In this document: in pieces, positions 1 to 6,934 of the stretch
How the letters are laid out: each line of letters starts with the position of its first letter
How positions within the stretch are numbered: position 1 is the stretch's first letter
Origin: Deltaproteobacteria bacterium
Lineage (GTDB): Bacteria; Desulfobacterota; Syntrophobacteria; BM002
Length of the DNA: 33,071 bases
Direction of reading: 5' to 3'
Assembly (NCBI GenBank): GCA_022340905.1
Contig: JAJDNB010000061.1
Span: 1-33,071 of the forward strand
Program-made: the position numbers and the translations under genes
Notes under the pieces: generated by a model
Databases searched by the model: none
What the model was told of the DNA's origin: nothing
Seen by the model: only the letters and a program-made list of their open reading frames with translations

Positions 1-454
1 TAAGTTGTTGTAAAAAGTTTCCCAGCTGATCTGCAGAAAAGGAAAAACCTGACAGCCTCAGACGGATTGAGGATTCTTCCTCACGCCCGCTGTCAATAGT
101 CAGTTGGCTTAGCCAGGTGGCTTCATTCATCATGTCTGCCACTTTAGCTAATATTTGCGAGTAGGGAGCACCGAGAGTAATGTTCTCCAATCCCGCTTGC
201 TCTTGCCGCATTCTGTCCAATTCCGCTTGCACCAACCTGATTTCATTTATTTTGCTGCCAAGATCTTGATGTTTTTGCTTTAGTTCCGCCAAGGTACGTT
301 TTTTCCCCTGGAGTACATGTATTTGATAAACATAACAGCTCCAAATCAGACTGAGAGAGATGACCAGGCAACCTGCCCAAAAGAAGAGGTGCCGCAGAAA
401 TTCTCTGCGAACCAGAGTCTCAGGTGGAATTAGATTTGTCTCTCTCAGAGCCAT
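1..454 (-). CDS. pilN: PilN-like type IV pilus inner-membrane assembly protein (partial, C-terminus beyond window)
   Basis: The ATG is at 454 and the frame stays open to base 1, so about 151 residues of the N-terminal part are present. The protein begins MALRETNLIPPE, the short cytoplasmic NLIP-type segment that in PilN contacts PilM. One membrane segment follows at about residues 22-42, then a predicted coiled coil rich in K/E/Q/L (about 45-85), then the start of a ferredoxin-like periplasmic domain. Its start overlaps the pilM stop by 10 bases, so the two are probably translationally coupled. In the family, PilN forms with PilM, PilO and PilP the alignment complex linking the cytoplasmic motor to the secretin; pilO, pilP and pilQ would be expected just beyond the left edge. 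A GspL-type C-terminal half is an alternative reading for a secretion system. The assignment rests on the N-terminal motif, topology and position. Confidence 0.8.
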   Translation of the reverse strand, partial: MALRETNLIPPETLVRREFLRHLFFWAGCLVISLSLIWSCYVYQIHVLQGKKRTLAELKQKHQDLGSKINEIRLVQAELDRMRQEQAGLENITLGAPYSQILAKVADMMNEATWLSQLTIDSGREEESSIRLRLSGFSFSADQLGNFLQQL

Positions 455-1554
455 GTTACCTTTCTCATGGCCAGGCCAAGAGCCAGGCCAAACGAACCAC
501 CTTCTGACAGATCCGAAAGTTTACCGTTTTCGGACAAACCCATTTTCGTGAGTGGATTGATCAGGCTAGTTGGTATATTCAATCTTTTCTCCAAGTAGTG
601 ATCTAAATGGCGAATAAAGGTCCCCGGTCCATAGATGTAGATCCCCTCGAGAACCGCATCCTGTCGCTCAGAGCGTGCATAGCCGATGACTTTATGGAAT
701 TCATGTACCAGTTCTTCAATCTGTGGGTTTATGATCTGGTAAATGGCGCGATACATGTCTCTCATTTCATCCGGATGGATTTTGTCGTCGGGCAGTTGAC
801 AGTCCAGACAATCTTCATAGAAAAGGCCGTATTTCTTCAGAAGAACTTTGGCCTTGTCGCTATCGGGTGAGAGTTCGAGATTGGCCTGGAGATTTTTTAA
901 GACTGTTCGTATACCCCGGGCAACAGTGCGTTGAACCCAAATGGAGTCTTTGCTTACAACTGAGAGGAGGCTTTGGGAGTAGCCGATATTGCACAGGATT
1001 ATTGAATTCTCTATGATCTCCTGGGGATAACTGTGGAGCCGCAGTAAAGATGAAACCCCGAAATCAACTACCTCCACGGTCATCCCGGCTGCTTTCAACA
1101 GAGAGAGATAGTTGGTCATCTGATCTTTACGAGCGGCAATAACGCTGGCCTTGTATCTATTCTCCTCATCCCCAGAGACAGAGGTAAGCGAGGGGTAGTC
1201 TATTATTGCTTCTTCTAGCGGAAAGGTGAGGTACTGCCTCGAGTTGCGCATGATGGCTGCTTCTACCGTTTCACCTTTGCCGAGCTGAAAGCTTATGGGA
1301 AAGCTGAGGATGTATTCGCTGGGAAAGTTGACCACAACTCTTTTGCCTTTGAGTCCTTTAGCCTTCACAATATCCCGTAGCACAGGAATCAAGATCTTCC
1401 TTGCTTCGAGAATGCCGCCGGTCTCATTGTCGTATTCACGATGTGCCAGCCCCCTAATTACGAGACCCCGCCTGTTTTCTTTCAGTTGGGCGGCGTAGAT
1501 GTTGTTTTTGCCTATATCAATGCCTATAGGGTATTTGCTGTTTAGAGCGACCAC
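445..1554 (-). CDS. pilM: PilM-like actin-fold type IV pilus assembly protein
   Basis: The protein carries the actin/FtsA-like phosphate-1 motif IGIDIGKNNIYAAQL near its start, the RQYLTFPLEEAIIDY segment typical of PilM, and C-terminal YGPGTFIRHLDHYLEKRL and GSFGLALGLAMR blocks matching the family fold. PilM is a cytoplasmic nucleotide-binding ring that binds the PilN N-terminus and couples to the extension ATPase. The frame extends to a TTG at 1623, but the extra 23 residues come from a GCGAGC/GCTCGC palindromic stretch with no ribosome-binding site. A GTG at 1554, just before the conserved core, has GAGGA upstream at long spacing and is preferred here. The TTG remains possible because it would give a 5' leader similar to those of the other sigma-54 promoters in the window. 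The stop overlaps the start of pilN. Confidence 0.85.
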   Translation of the reverse strand: MVALNSKYPIGIDIGKNNIYAAQLKENRRGLVIRGLAHREYDNETGGILEARKILIPVLRDIVKAKGLKGKRVVVNFPSEYILSFPISFQLGKGETVEAAIMRNSRQYLTFPLEEAIIDYPSLTSVSGDEENRYKASVIAARKDQMTNYLSLLKAAGMTVEVVDFGVSSLLRLHSYPQEIIENSIILCNIGYSQSLLSVVSKDSIWVQRTVARGIRTVLKNLQANLELSPDSDKAKVLLKKYGLFYEDCLDCQLPDDKIHPDEMRDMYRAIYQIINPQIEELVHEFHKVIGYARSERQDAVLEGIYIYGPGTFIRHLDHYLEKRLNIPTSLINPLTKMGLSENGKLSDLSEGGSFGLALGLAMRKVTWL

Positions 1555-1692
1555 AGTATTCTGCAATTCCTCGCCCGAGCGAGCAGGCTCGCGATGGCCC
1601 CCTTTATCAGAGAGGGCAACCAAGTGTAATCACTTAAAATCTCCCCATTTAATGGAGGGGAGAACAATTGTTTCTCTGGACAAATGGGATGT

Positions 1693-1707
1693 GCAAGCCT
1701 CATGCCA
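1693..1707 (-). promoter_or_regulatory. Sigma-54 promoter candidate upstream of pilM
   Basis: On the minus strand the sequence reads TGGCATGAGGCTTGC, which fits the sigma-54 form TGGCAY-N5-TTGC with the invariant GG and GC separated by exactly 10 bases. Transcription would begin near 1681 and run into pilM. It lies in the 183-base gap between the NHL fusion gene and pilM, so pilMN and downstream genes may form their own transcription unit. The match is seen directly; activity is inferred. Confidence 0.6.
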
Positions 1708-1717
1708 TTAAAACAAA

Positions 1718-1761
1718 CTCAGCCGTATCAACGGATGTCATTAGATTGGCTCGGCCGTATC
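1718..1761. promoter_or_regulatory. Pair of 12-bp direct repeats upstream of the pilM sigma-54 promoter
   Basis: CTCAGCCGTATC (1718-1729) and CTCGGCCGTATC (1750-1761) differ at one base and are 32 bp apart, about three helical turns. They sit 11-54 bp upstream of the candidate sigma-54 promoter. Same-face direct repeats of this kind are compatible with activator binding sites, although closer to the promoter than is usual for a sigma-54 enhancer. Confidence 0.4.
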
Positions 1762-1806
1762 CGTGGTCGCAGTCACGCCGAGGCGTGAATTCATGAAATA
1801 TCCGGG

Positions 1807-4332
1807 CTAGTTCGACTGCCGATAAATTTGAGGTAGCCTCTCTATGGAAGAAGGTTCATAAACTGAAATATCTGATGGATAATACAGGGCGGCGTCAGTA
1901 GCCGGTTGGGTATTGCCGTTGAAGCCGCAAAAAAAGGTTCCAGCAATAGTGGTTATAATACCTGTGGTAGCGTCTACTTTTCTGATTCGACAGTTATCAG
2001 TGTCGACGATGTAGATGTTTCCCGAGGTATCTACCCATACGCCTTCCGGGTAATCCAGTTGGGCCTGAATGGCCGGTCCACCGTCGCCCGAAAAACCGGA
2101 GGTGCCATTTCCGGCCACGGTGGTTATGATCTGGGTTGTGGCATCCACCTTTCTGATCACATCGTTTTTCGTGTCTGAAACGAAAATGTTGCCGGCAACG
2201 TCCACATACACGCCAGTGGGTTGATTCAAAAGAGCCTCAGTGGCAAGTCCACCATCGCCCGAAAATCCAGCATCCCCACCCTGGCCGACCACGGTGTTTA
2301 TGATCCCTGTGGTGGCATCCACTTTTCTGATGCAGTGACTGTGAGTGTCGGCAATGTAGAGGTTGCCTTCTTTGTCCACAGCCACATCATACGATTTCGC
2401 AATGCTGGCACCTGTGGCCAGTCCTCCGTCTCCTAGAAACTTTGCTGAGCCGTCGCCGACAACAGTGGTAATTATCTGGGTCTGAGCATCAACTTTTCTG
2501 ACACGGTAGTTATAGGTGTCCATAATGTAGATATTCCCTGCTGAATCCACAAAGACACTGAAGGGATATCTGAGCCTGGCACTGGTGGCAGGTCCGCCGT
2601 CTCCGGAAAATCCTTTGGAGCCGGTACCGGCTACGGTAGTGATTATTCCGGTTTTGCCATTTACCTTCCTGATCCGATGGTTATAGGTATCAGCGATGTA
2701 GAGATTCCCAGAAGCGTCCACGTGCACGCCAAAAGGGTAATTGAGCCTGGCCCAGGTAGCCAGGATGTTATCCCCATTGTAGCCTGACCAGATGGTGCCG
2801 GCGGACTTGGTGAGGAAGCCCTCCTTGAGATCCACCTGTCTTATTTGATAATTGGAGGGATCGGAAATGTAGAGGTAGGAAGGAGCCGGAGATTCGTAGG
2901 CGAAAACGGAACCAGGTTTCTTGAGCGAGGCATAAATGGCTAGCCCGTAATCGCCGGTGTAACCTTCACTGCCATCGCCTGCAGCAGTGGAAATTACACT
3001 TCTTGTAACATTTACTTTTCTTATGCGGTTATTATCCGTATCGGCGATGAGAAGATTTCCCAGTTTATCCACCCAAGCGCTTTGTGGTTTGTTGAGCTGG
3101 GCCAGGGTTGGAGAGTCGCCATCTCCCGAATAACCATGATCATCACCGATGCCTGCTATGGTGGCGATTTCTATTCTATCCTCCGCTTCATCATAATAGG
3201 TCATTCTGATGCAGTGATTCTCGGTATCAGCAATATAAATGTTTCCGAAAGTATCGACAAAAACCCCACTCGGTTTGTCAAGTTGGGCCTCAGTGGCCGG
3301 TCCATCATCTCCAGAATAGCCATTACTGCCGGTGCCAGCGTCGCCGGCAACCGTAGTGATTACATTGGTGACGCCATCTACTTTTCTGATAACATTATTT
3401 TCCGTGTCGGCAATATAAATATTTTTGGAAGTATCGACAAAAACCCCGCCAGGTTTATTGAGAGAAGCAGAGGTGGCTGGTCCAGTATCGCCAGCGTAAG
3501 TATGGCCTCCGTTGCCAGCAACCGTAGTAATTATCCCGGTTTCACCGTCCACTTTTCTTATGCGGTGATTTTCCGTATCGGCAATATAGATATTGTCCAG
3601 TGCGTCGACAAAAACCCCGCCCGGTTTATCGAGGGAAGCAGAGGTGGCTGGTCCAGTATCTCCAGCATATCCATGGCTTCCATTGCCAGCAACCGTGGTG
3701 ATCTCCCTGGTTGTGGCATCCACTTTTCTGATCACATGATTTCCGGTGTCGGCAATATAGATGTTTTCGTGACTATCGACAAAAACTCCCCCAGGTCCGT
3801 CGAGTCGCGCTTCCACTGCTGGCCCATTATCACCCGTATAGCCGCTGTATCCGGTCCCTGCGATGGTATCGATTATCCCGGTTGTTGTATCCACTCTTCT
3901 AATGACATTATTTTCCGTGTCGGCAATGAGGTAGAAAATTCTGGTCTGAGGAATTAGCTTAAAAGCAGTTGAGAATGCCTTAGTGGCCCCTCCGGGGACC
4001 GCAACCATAACCGTGACCACATCAGTGAAGCCGTCAACAGAGGCGTCCACCACTTTGCGATTGTAAGTGATGCCCTCGAATTCAATATTTTCACCTGCGC
4101 TGCTTGTTCGCCACCCAGGATTGCGACTCAGAGTCCAGGCAGCCTCTTCAAGGGCTGCTATCTGACCAAATTGAATCTGGCTGTTTCGAGTCTGGTTGGC
4201 CGTCACCCTGGCCTGCATGGAGGCGCGCCTGTTCATGCCCGCTGCCATTGCAGCCATGGCGAGCATCATCAGGACTACAAAGATGAGCACGTAACCCCGG
4301 TCGTCTTTATGTCCTCTTATCCGGTCCAGCAT
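1807..4332 (-). CDS. PilX-like prepilin fused to a 12-repeat NHL beta-propeller
   Basis: Residues 1-13 form a charged leader ending in Gly. They are followed by YVLIFVVLMMLAMAAMAAG, a class III prepilin-like helix in which position 5 after the Gly is Phe, not Glu. Residues 33-75 (RASMQARVTANQTRNSQIQF, then AALEEAAW) resemble the PilX N-terminal region. From about residue 131 to the end there are tandem units of about 57 residues with the cores ITTVAGNG, GYSGDxGPA, VFVDxxGNIYIADT and IRKVD: NHL repeats. Eleven complete units are flanked by a C-terminal half (residues 131-152) and an N-terminal half at the end. The gene follows pilW-, pilV- and fimU-like genes, the slot normally held by pilX-pilY1. 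The likely role is a surface or tip propeller anchored through its own pilin helix; ligand unknown. The start codon has only a weak ribosome-binding site. The pilin assignment of the N-terminus is less certain than the propeller. Confidence 0.8.
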   Translation of the reverse strand: MLDRIRGHKDDRGYVLIFVVLMMLAMAAMAAGMNRRASMQARVTANQTRNSQIQFGQIAALEEAAWTLSRNPGWRTSSAGENIEFEGITYNRKVVDASVDGFTDVVTVMVAVPGGATKAFSTAFKLIPQTRIFYLIADTENNVIRRVDTTTGIIDTIAGTGYSGYTGDNGPAVEARLDGPGGVFVDSHENIYIADTGNHVIRKVDATTREITTVAGNGSHGYAGDTGPATSASLDKPGGVFVDALDNIYIADTENHRIRKVDGETGIITTVAGNGGHTYAGDTGPATSASLNKPGGVFVDTSKNIYIADTENNVIRKVDGVTNVITTVAGDAGTGSNGYSGDDGPATEAQLDKPSGVFVDTFGNIYIADTENHCIRMTYYDEAEDRIEIATIAGIGDDHGYSGDGDSPTLAQLNKPQSAWVDKLGNLLIADTDNNRIRKVNVTRSVISTAAGDGSEGYTGDYGLAIYASLKKPGSVFAYESPAPSYLYISDPSNYQIRQVDLKEGFLTKSAGTIWSGYNGDNILATWARLNYPFGVHVDASGNLYIADTYNHRIRKVNGKTGIITTVAGTGSKGFSGDGGPATSARLRYPFSVFVDSAGNIYIMDTYNYRVRKVDAQTQIITTVVGDGSAKFLGDGGLATGASIAKSYDVAVDKEGNLYIADTHSHCIRKVDATTGIINTVVGQGGDAGFSGDGGLATEALLNQPTGVYVDVAGNIFVSDTKNDVIRKVDATTQIITTVAGNGTSGFSGDGGPAIQAQLDYPEGVWVDTSGNIYIVDTDNCRIRKVDATTGIITTIAGTFFCGFNGNTQPATDAALYYPSDISVYEPSSIERLPQIYRQSN
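1850..3942 (-). repeat. In-gene tandem repeats of about 171 bp encoding NHL blades
   Basis: Successive units of about 57 codons recur in phase across this stretch. The best conserved segment on the plus strand is a GTGTCGGCAATATAGAT-type block, the reverse complement of the codons for IYIADT. Units 2, 3 and 4 (roughly 3240-3800) are the most similar at the DNA level, suggesting recent duplication or gene conversion. Units 5 and 6 are the most diverged. Confidence 0.8.
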
Positions 4333-4550
4333 GTTTTAGAACTCAATGATTTCTGGTCAAAATCAAACAATAATAGGCAACAAAAGAATCCAGTAGCCAG
4401 AATCCAGAATTCAAAAGAAAAACAATCAAAGCCGATTTTCTCTCGACTACTGGTTACTAGGTTGTTGCCTTGAGCCTTGCGCCCCTAACTCCATGCTCTA
4501 TGCTTTCTCAAATCCGCAATCCGCAATCCGAAATCTTAGCTCTCCAATCT
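4333..4550. repeat. Degenerate intergenic repeat filler between the pilW-like and NHL genes
   Basis: This 218-base gap inside the pilin operon is made of short, imperfectly repeated words, for example AATCCGCAATCCGCAATCC near 4511 and a TTGAGCCTTGCGCCC word near 4470. Similar words recur elsewhere in the window (about 22450, 29610). No promoter or terminator was seen in it. Confidence 0.5.
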
Positions 4551-5150
4551 TCAATTGACGTAAAATCCTCTCGCCCTGGTCTTCAACCTCACCTCGTGTT
4601 CGCCGTCACTCAGGGTTAACAGAATCTCCACCAGGTTTGGAGCCAACAAGGTACATTGGAAAGTGGTAACGCGTTCACAAAGCACCTTTTTCTCTTTGGA
4701 GTCATAAAGGTCTGCGGTTTCGTAGTCAGGCATCTCTTCCATGAGTTTCCAGTTGTTGCCATCGGTTTTGTCCAGATCAAAGGTGATTTTATCTGGCGGA
4801 TCTTCTACAGTTCCCTCGTTCACTTGGCCGTTGTGATCATTGTCAGCATCGAGATAGCCATCACCCTCAGGGTTATAAGTATGGTTCACGTTGTTGTAGG
4901 TGTCGATTAAACGCTCATTCACAACAAGCTTATCCACCGAGGGCACTTCAATCTGGTCTGTTTCCTGAACGAACATCACCATGCGTTCCATGGCATACCT
5001 GGCCTGGGCCAGAAGCTCGGTTTTCTCTGTGGTCTGACGATGGGCGGAGAGTGCGCTCCCCATGACTTGGTTGAGACCGATCATGATCACCGAGAGAATG
5101 GCAATGCTGATGAGAAGCTCGATAAGGGTAAAGCCAGGTGAGTCCTTCAT
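4551..5150 (-). CDS. PilW/GspJ-like minor prepilin
   Basis: The ATG at 5150 (MKDSPGFTLIELLISIAIL) is chosen because TGAGGAAG lies about 9 bases before it and it gives a short leader ending in Gly. An upstream GTG at 5243 would add 31 residues without a good site. The mature protein starts FTLIELL with the canonical Glu5, so it is a class III substrate for prepilin peptidase and N-methylation. The body of about 190 residues contains AQARYAMERM, typical of PilW/GspJ proteins, and an acidic stretch DGYLDADNDHNGQVNE resembling an EF-hand or dockerin-type calcium loop. It lies between the pilV-like gene and the PilX-NHL fusion, consistent with the pilV-pilW-pilX order of minor pilin clusters. It is probably part of the initiating tip complex. 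Confidence 0.8.
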   Translation of the reverse strand: MKDSPGFTLIELLISIAILSVIMIGLNQVMGSALSAHRQTTEKTELLAQARYAMERMVMFVQETDQIEVPSVDKLVVNERLIDTYNNVNHTYNPEGDGYLDADNDHNGQVNEGTVEDPPDKITFDLDKTDGNNWKLMEEMPDYETADLYDSKEKKVLCERVTTFQCTLLAPNLVEILLTLSDGEHEVRLKTRARGFYVN

Positions 5151-5303
5151 AGTAAAAGACTTCCTCAAGCTTTTGAGCCGAGCAAGCTTTCCCCTTGCCT
5201 TCAATCCGTTACTCGCTGTCAACTTATCATTCCAATATTTCACACCTGTGACCTCTTGGATGATTTCAGCAGAGCACCGTTGGCTAGAAGTTCGAGGAGG
5301 GAA

Positions 5304-5735
5304 CTAATATTGGGATCTGCGAGTGGCGAAACGGACATGCTCCAAGGTGACACTAAGCTGCAGTAACCCGCCTAGGCCCCCGCTTGCATCAGTAATAGCC
5401 ACGGTGGGGGTATAATTTTCCCCTTTAAAACTAAAAGTCTCCTTGTCCGCCTCAGCTGCAGAGTCAAAAAGGGTTGCCAGGTTAACGGGGTCTCCTTGGT
5501 TTTCATTGAGAGTGTCGAAATCGAGGGCCATGACTCGACTGAGAGTGCCCCTGGCCTGGTTAGCGAAAACAGCTGTTGCTTCGTCTGTGTTGGCGGTCAA
5601 GACGGCAGGAGTAAAGGCGCGGACCATGGGTACAAGGGCAATGGCAAGAATCAGCACCACCAGGACAATTTCGAGAAAAGTGAAGCCCCTGCAATTCAGT
5701 GGCGCAAGAGCTCGGGTTACGATGGAATTTCTCAT
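5304..5735 (-). CDS. PilV/GspI-like minor prepilin
   Basis: The prepilin motif is CRG|FTFLEIVLVVLILAIAL, with Glu5 kept after the cleavage Gly. The body is about 125 residues and contains the segment ANQARGTLSRVMALDFDTL. The ATG at 5735 gives a 17-residue leader and a 4-base gap after the preceding gene. The longer reading from 5771 would overlap that gene by 32 bases and make a 29-residue leader. The short acidic C-terminal part and the position after a GspH/FimU-like gene and before a PilW-like gene fit a PilV- or GspI-type minor pilin. In the family these join the tip complex that starts pilus assembly. No strong ribosome-binding site is visible, so coupling to the upstream stop is likely. 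Confidence 0.75.
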   Translation of the reverse strand: MRNSIVTRALAPLNCRGFTFLEIVLVVLILAIALVPMVRAFTPAVLTANTDEATAVFANQARGTLSRVMALDFDTLNENQGDPVNLATLFDSAAEADKETFSFKGENYTPTVAITDASGGLGGLLQLSVTLEHVRFATRRSQY

Positions 5736-5739
5736 AACT

Positions 5740-6294
5740 TTAGTCGACCCTGATCTTCCCGGTGGTTCCATCCACAGTGATGGTCTTGCTTTCTCCTGCG
5801 GAACTCAGGACAAAAAGGGAGTCGTCAGAAGAGGAGTGGCCATCAGGATGAAAAGAGACCGCCCCGCCAGTGGGCACTGAAGCGATGCTCACCCCTTCAT
5901 ATGTGTGGCTGGTGTCAAGGTCCACGATGTACCAGTTCTTGTCCAAGGGATTGATCACTATCCCGTAAACGTCTACTGGTGGTGTCTCATCATGGTGAGG
6001 GCTGGTGTCATCTCTGTACTTGTAATCAAATACCCTGAACCAGTTTCCGTCCACATCCGCTTTGAGACCGAAGGGTCGCTGATGAATCACAGCAAGGCTC
6101 TGGGCATATTGCAGACCGCAGACCATCTCTCGTGTTGCCTCGTTCAACCTGGCCTCGGTCATCATTGAATGCAACTGGGGCGCCACTATCACCCCCATGA
6201 TTCCGAGGATCATTAGTACGATAAGCAAATCGAGGAGGCTGAAACCCTTGTTCTTCTGCCTAGCAAGCACCGTTCTGCCCCGCTCAGCAAACAA
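5740..6294 (-). CDS. FimU/GspH-like minor prepilin with Asp at position 5
   Basis: The N-terminus is NKG|FSLLDLLIVLMILGIMG, followed by APQLHSMMTEARLNEATREM and then GLQYAQSLAVIHQRPFGL, typical of GspH/FimU proteins. Their C-terminal beta domain and the ending TVDGTTGKIRVD also fit. Unlike almost all class III pilins, mature position 5 is Asp, not Glu. The frame opens with TTG at 6294, directly after the stop of the prepilin gene upstream. A GTG at 6270 giving a 9-residue leader is also possible; neither has a clear ribosome-binding site. Expected role: a minor pilin or pseudopilin next to the major subunit in the initiation complex. Confidence 0.75.
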   Translation of the reverse strand: MFAERGRTVLARQKNKGFSLLDLLIVLMILGIMGVIVAPQLHSMMTEARLNEATREMVCGLQYAQSLAVIHQRPFGLKADVDGNWFRVFDYKYRDDTSPHHDETPPVDVYGIVINPLDKNWYIVDLDTSHTYEGVSIASVPTGGAVSFHPDGHSSSDDSLFVLSSAGESKTITVDGTTGKIRVD

Positions 6295-6855
6295 TTACAT
6301 GGCCGCGTGGGTATCACTGTCGTTGGCGAAGAAGAGCCCAAGGGGTGCGTAATAACGCCAGCCGGCAGTGCCACCGTCGCTCACCCTTGCGGCAGTAATG
6401 TCGTTTTGATCGAAGTCACAAACAACGTCCACCGCATTAGCTGGATCGGCCACATAAGGGTTCTGGGGCAGCTGTCCCAGCTTCAGATAGGGGCCAAACT
6501 TGAAAGTGGCATCTTTGGTCGCATTGGCTTGGCCGTTGATATCTGTAAACTGGGTAAGTTGCGCCAACAAGGCGGCTTTGGAGGCAGCATCGTCGGCTGC
6601 TGCGGTTGTCCCATCAGTCTCCGAGTACAAACCTGGGTACCTGTTGCCGTGCTGAGCCGCATACACTTCAATAGCGCTTCTCACCGTAGTCAGATTGCTT
6701 TGCAGGGTGTTCAGCCTGGCGTCTTCGGTGGAGACGGTTATCTGGGGAACAATAATCATGGCCAGGATTCCCAAGATAATTACCACCACAAGCATCTCAA
6801 TCAAGGTAAATCCCGACTGATCCCTGAGCTTTTGAGTCCTAAACTCCCTAATCAT
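6295..6855 (-). CDS. GspG/PilA-like major prepilin
   Basis: The leader MIREFRTQKLRDQSG is followed by FTLIEMLVVVIILGILAMII, a complete class III prepilin signal with Glu5 and a GspG-like helix. ATVRSAIEVYAAQHGNRYP-type sequence and a PLGLFFANDSDTH ending follow. The ATG at 6855 has AGGAGG seven bases upstream; the GTG immediately before it is too close. It is the first gene of the prepilin series and has its own sigma-54-like promoter and the strongest ribosome-binding site in the cluster, as expected for the most abundant subunit. It could be a true pilin or a pseudopilin. The 186-residue length is somewhat longer than typical GspG, with an inserted Ala/Asp-rich loop near residues 75-90. Confidence 0.85.
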   Translation of the reverse strand: MIREFRTQKLRDQSGFTLIEMLVVVIILGILAMIIVPQITVSTEDARLNTLQSNLTTVRSAIEVYAAQHGNRYPGLYSETDGTTAAADDAASKAALLAQLTQFTDINGQANATKDATFKFGPYLKLGQLPQNPYVADPANAVDVVCDFDQNDITAARVSDGGTAGWRYYAPLGLFFANDSDTHAAM

Positions 6856-6918
6856 CACAACACCTCCTCTAGTAAATGTCCTTCGACATTAAGATAAATC
6901 GTTGAAGTCTTGCATTAT

Positions 6919-6934
6919 GCAAACTACATGCCTA
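6919..6934 (-). promoter_or_regulatory. Sigma-54 promoter candidate for the GspG-like prepilin gene
   Basis: The minus strand reads TAGGCATGTAGTTTGC: GG and GC are spaced by 10 bases and the TTGC half is perfect, while the -24 half has A in place of T before GG. It overlaps the stop codon of the pilC-like gene. Transcription would start near 6907, giving a leader of about 52 bases. Sigma-54 control of major pilin genes is well known (PilS/PilR systems). Confidence 0.6.

Noticed and set aside
1850..3942. CRISPR-like array
   Set aside because: The repeats are in phase with a long reading frame and encode NHL blades; there are no short identical repeats with unique spacers and no cas genes.
3082..3957. 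Long plus-strand open frame (291 codons) opposite the NHL gene
   Set aside because: It is the antisense of the NHL repeats: its apparent repeats are the complement of the blade codons, there is no ribosome-binding site, and the minus-strand reading is clearly coding.
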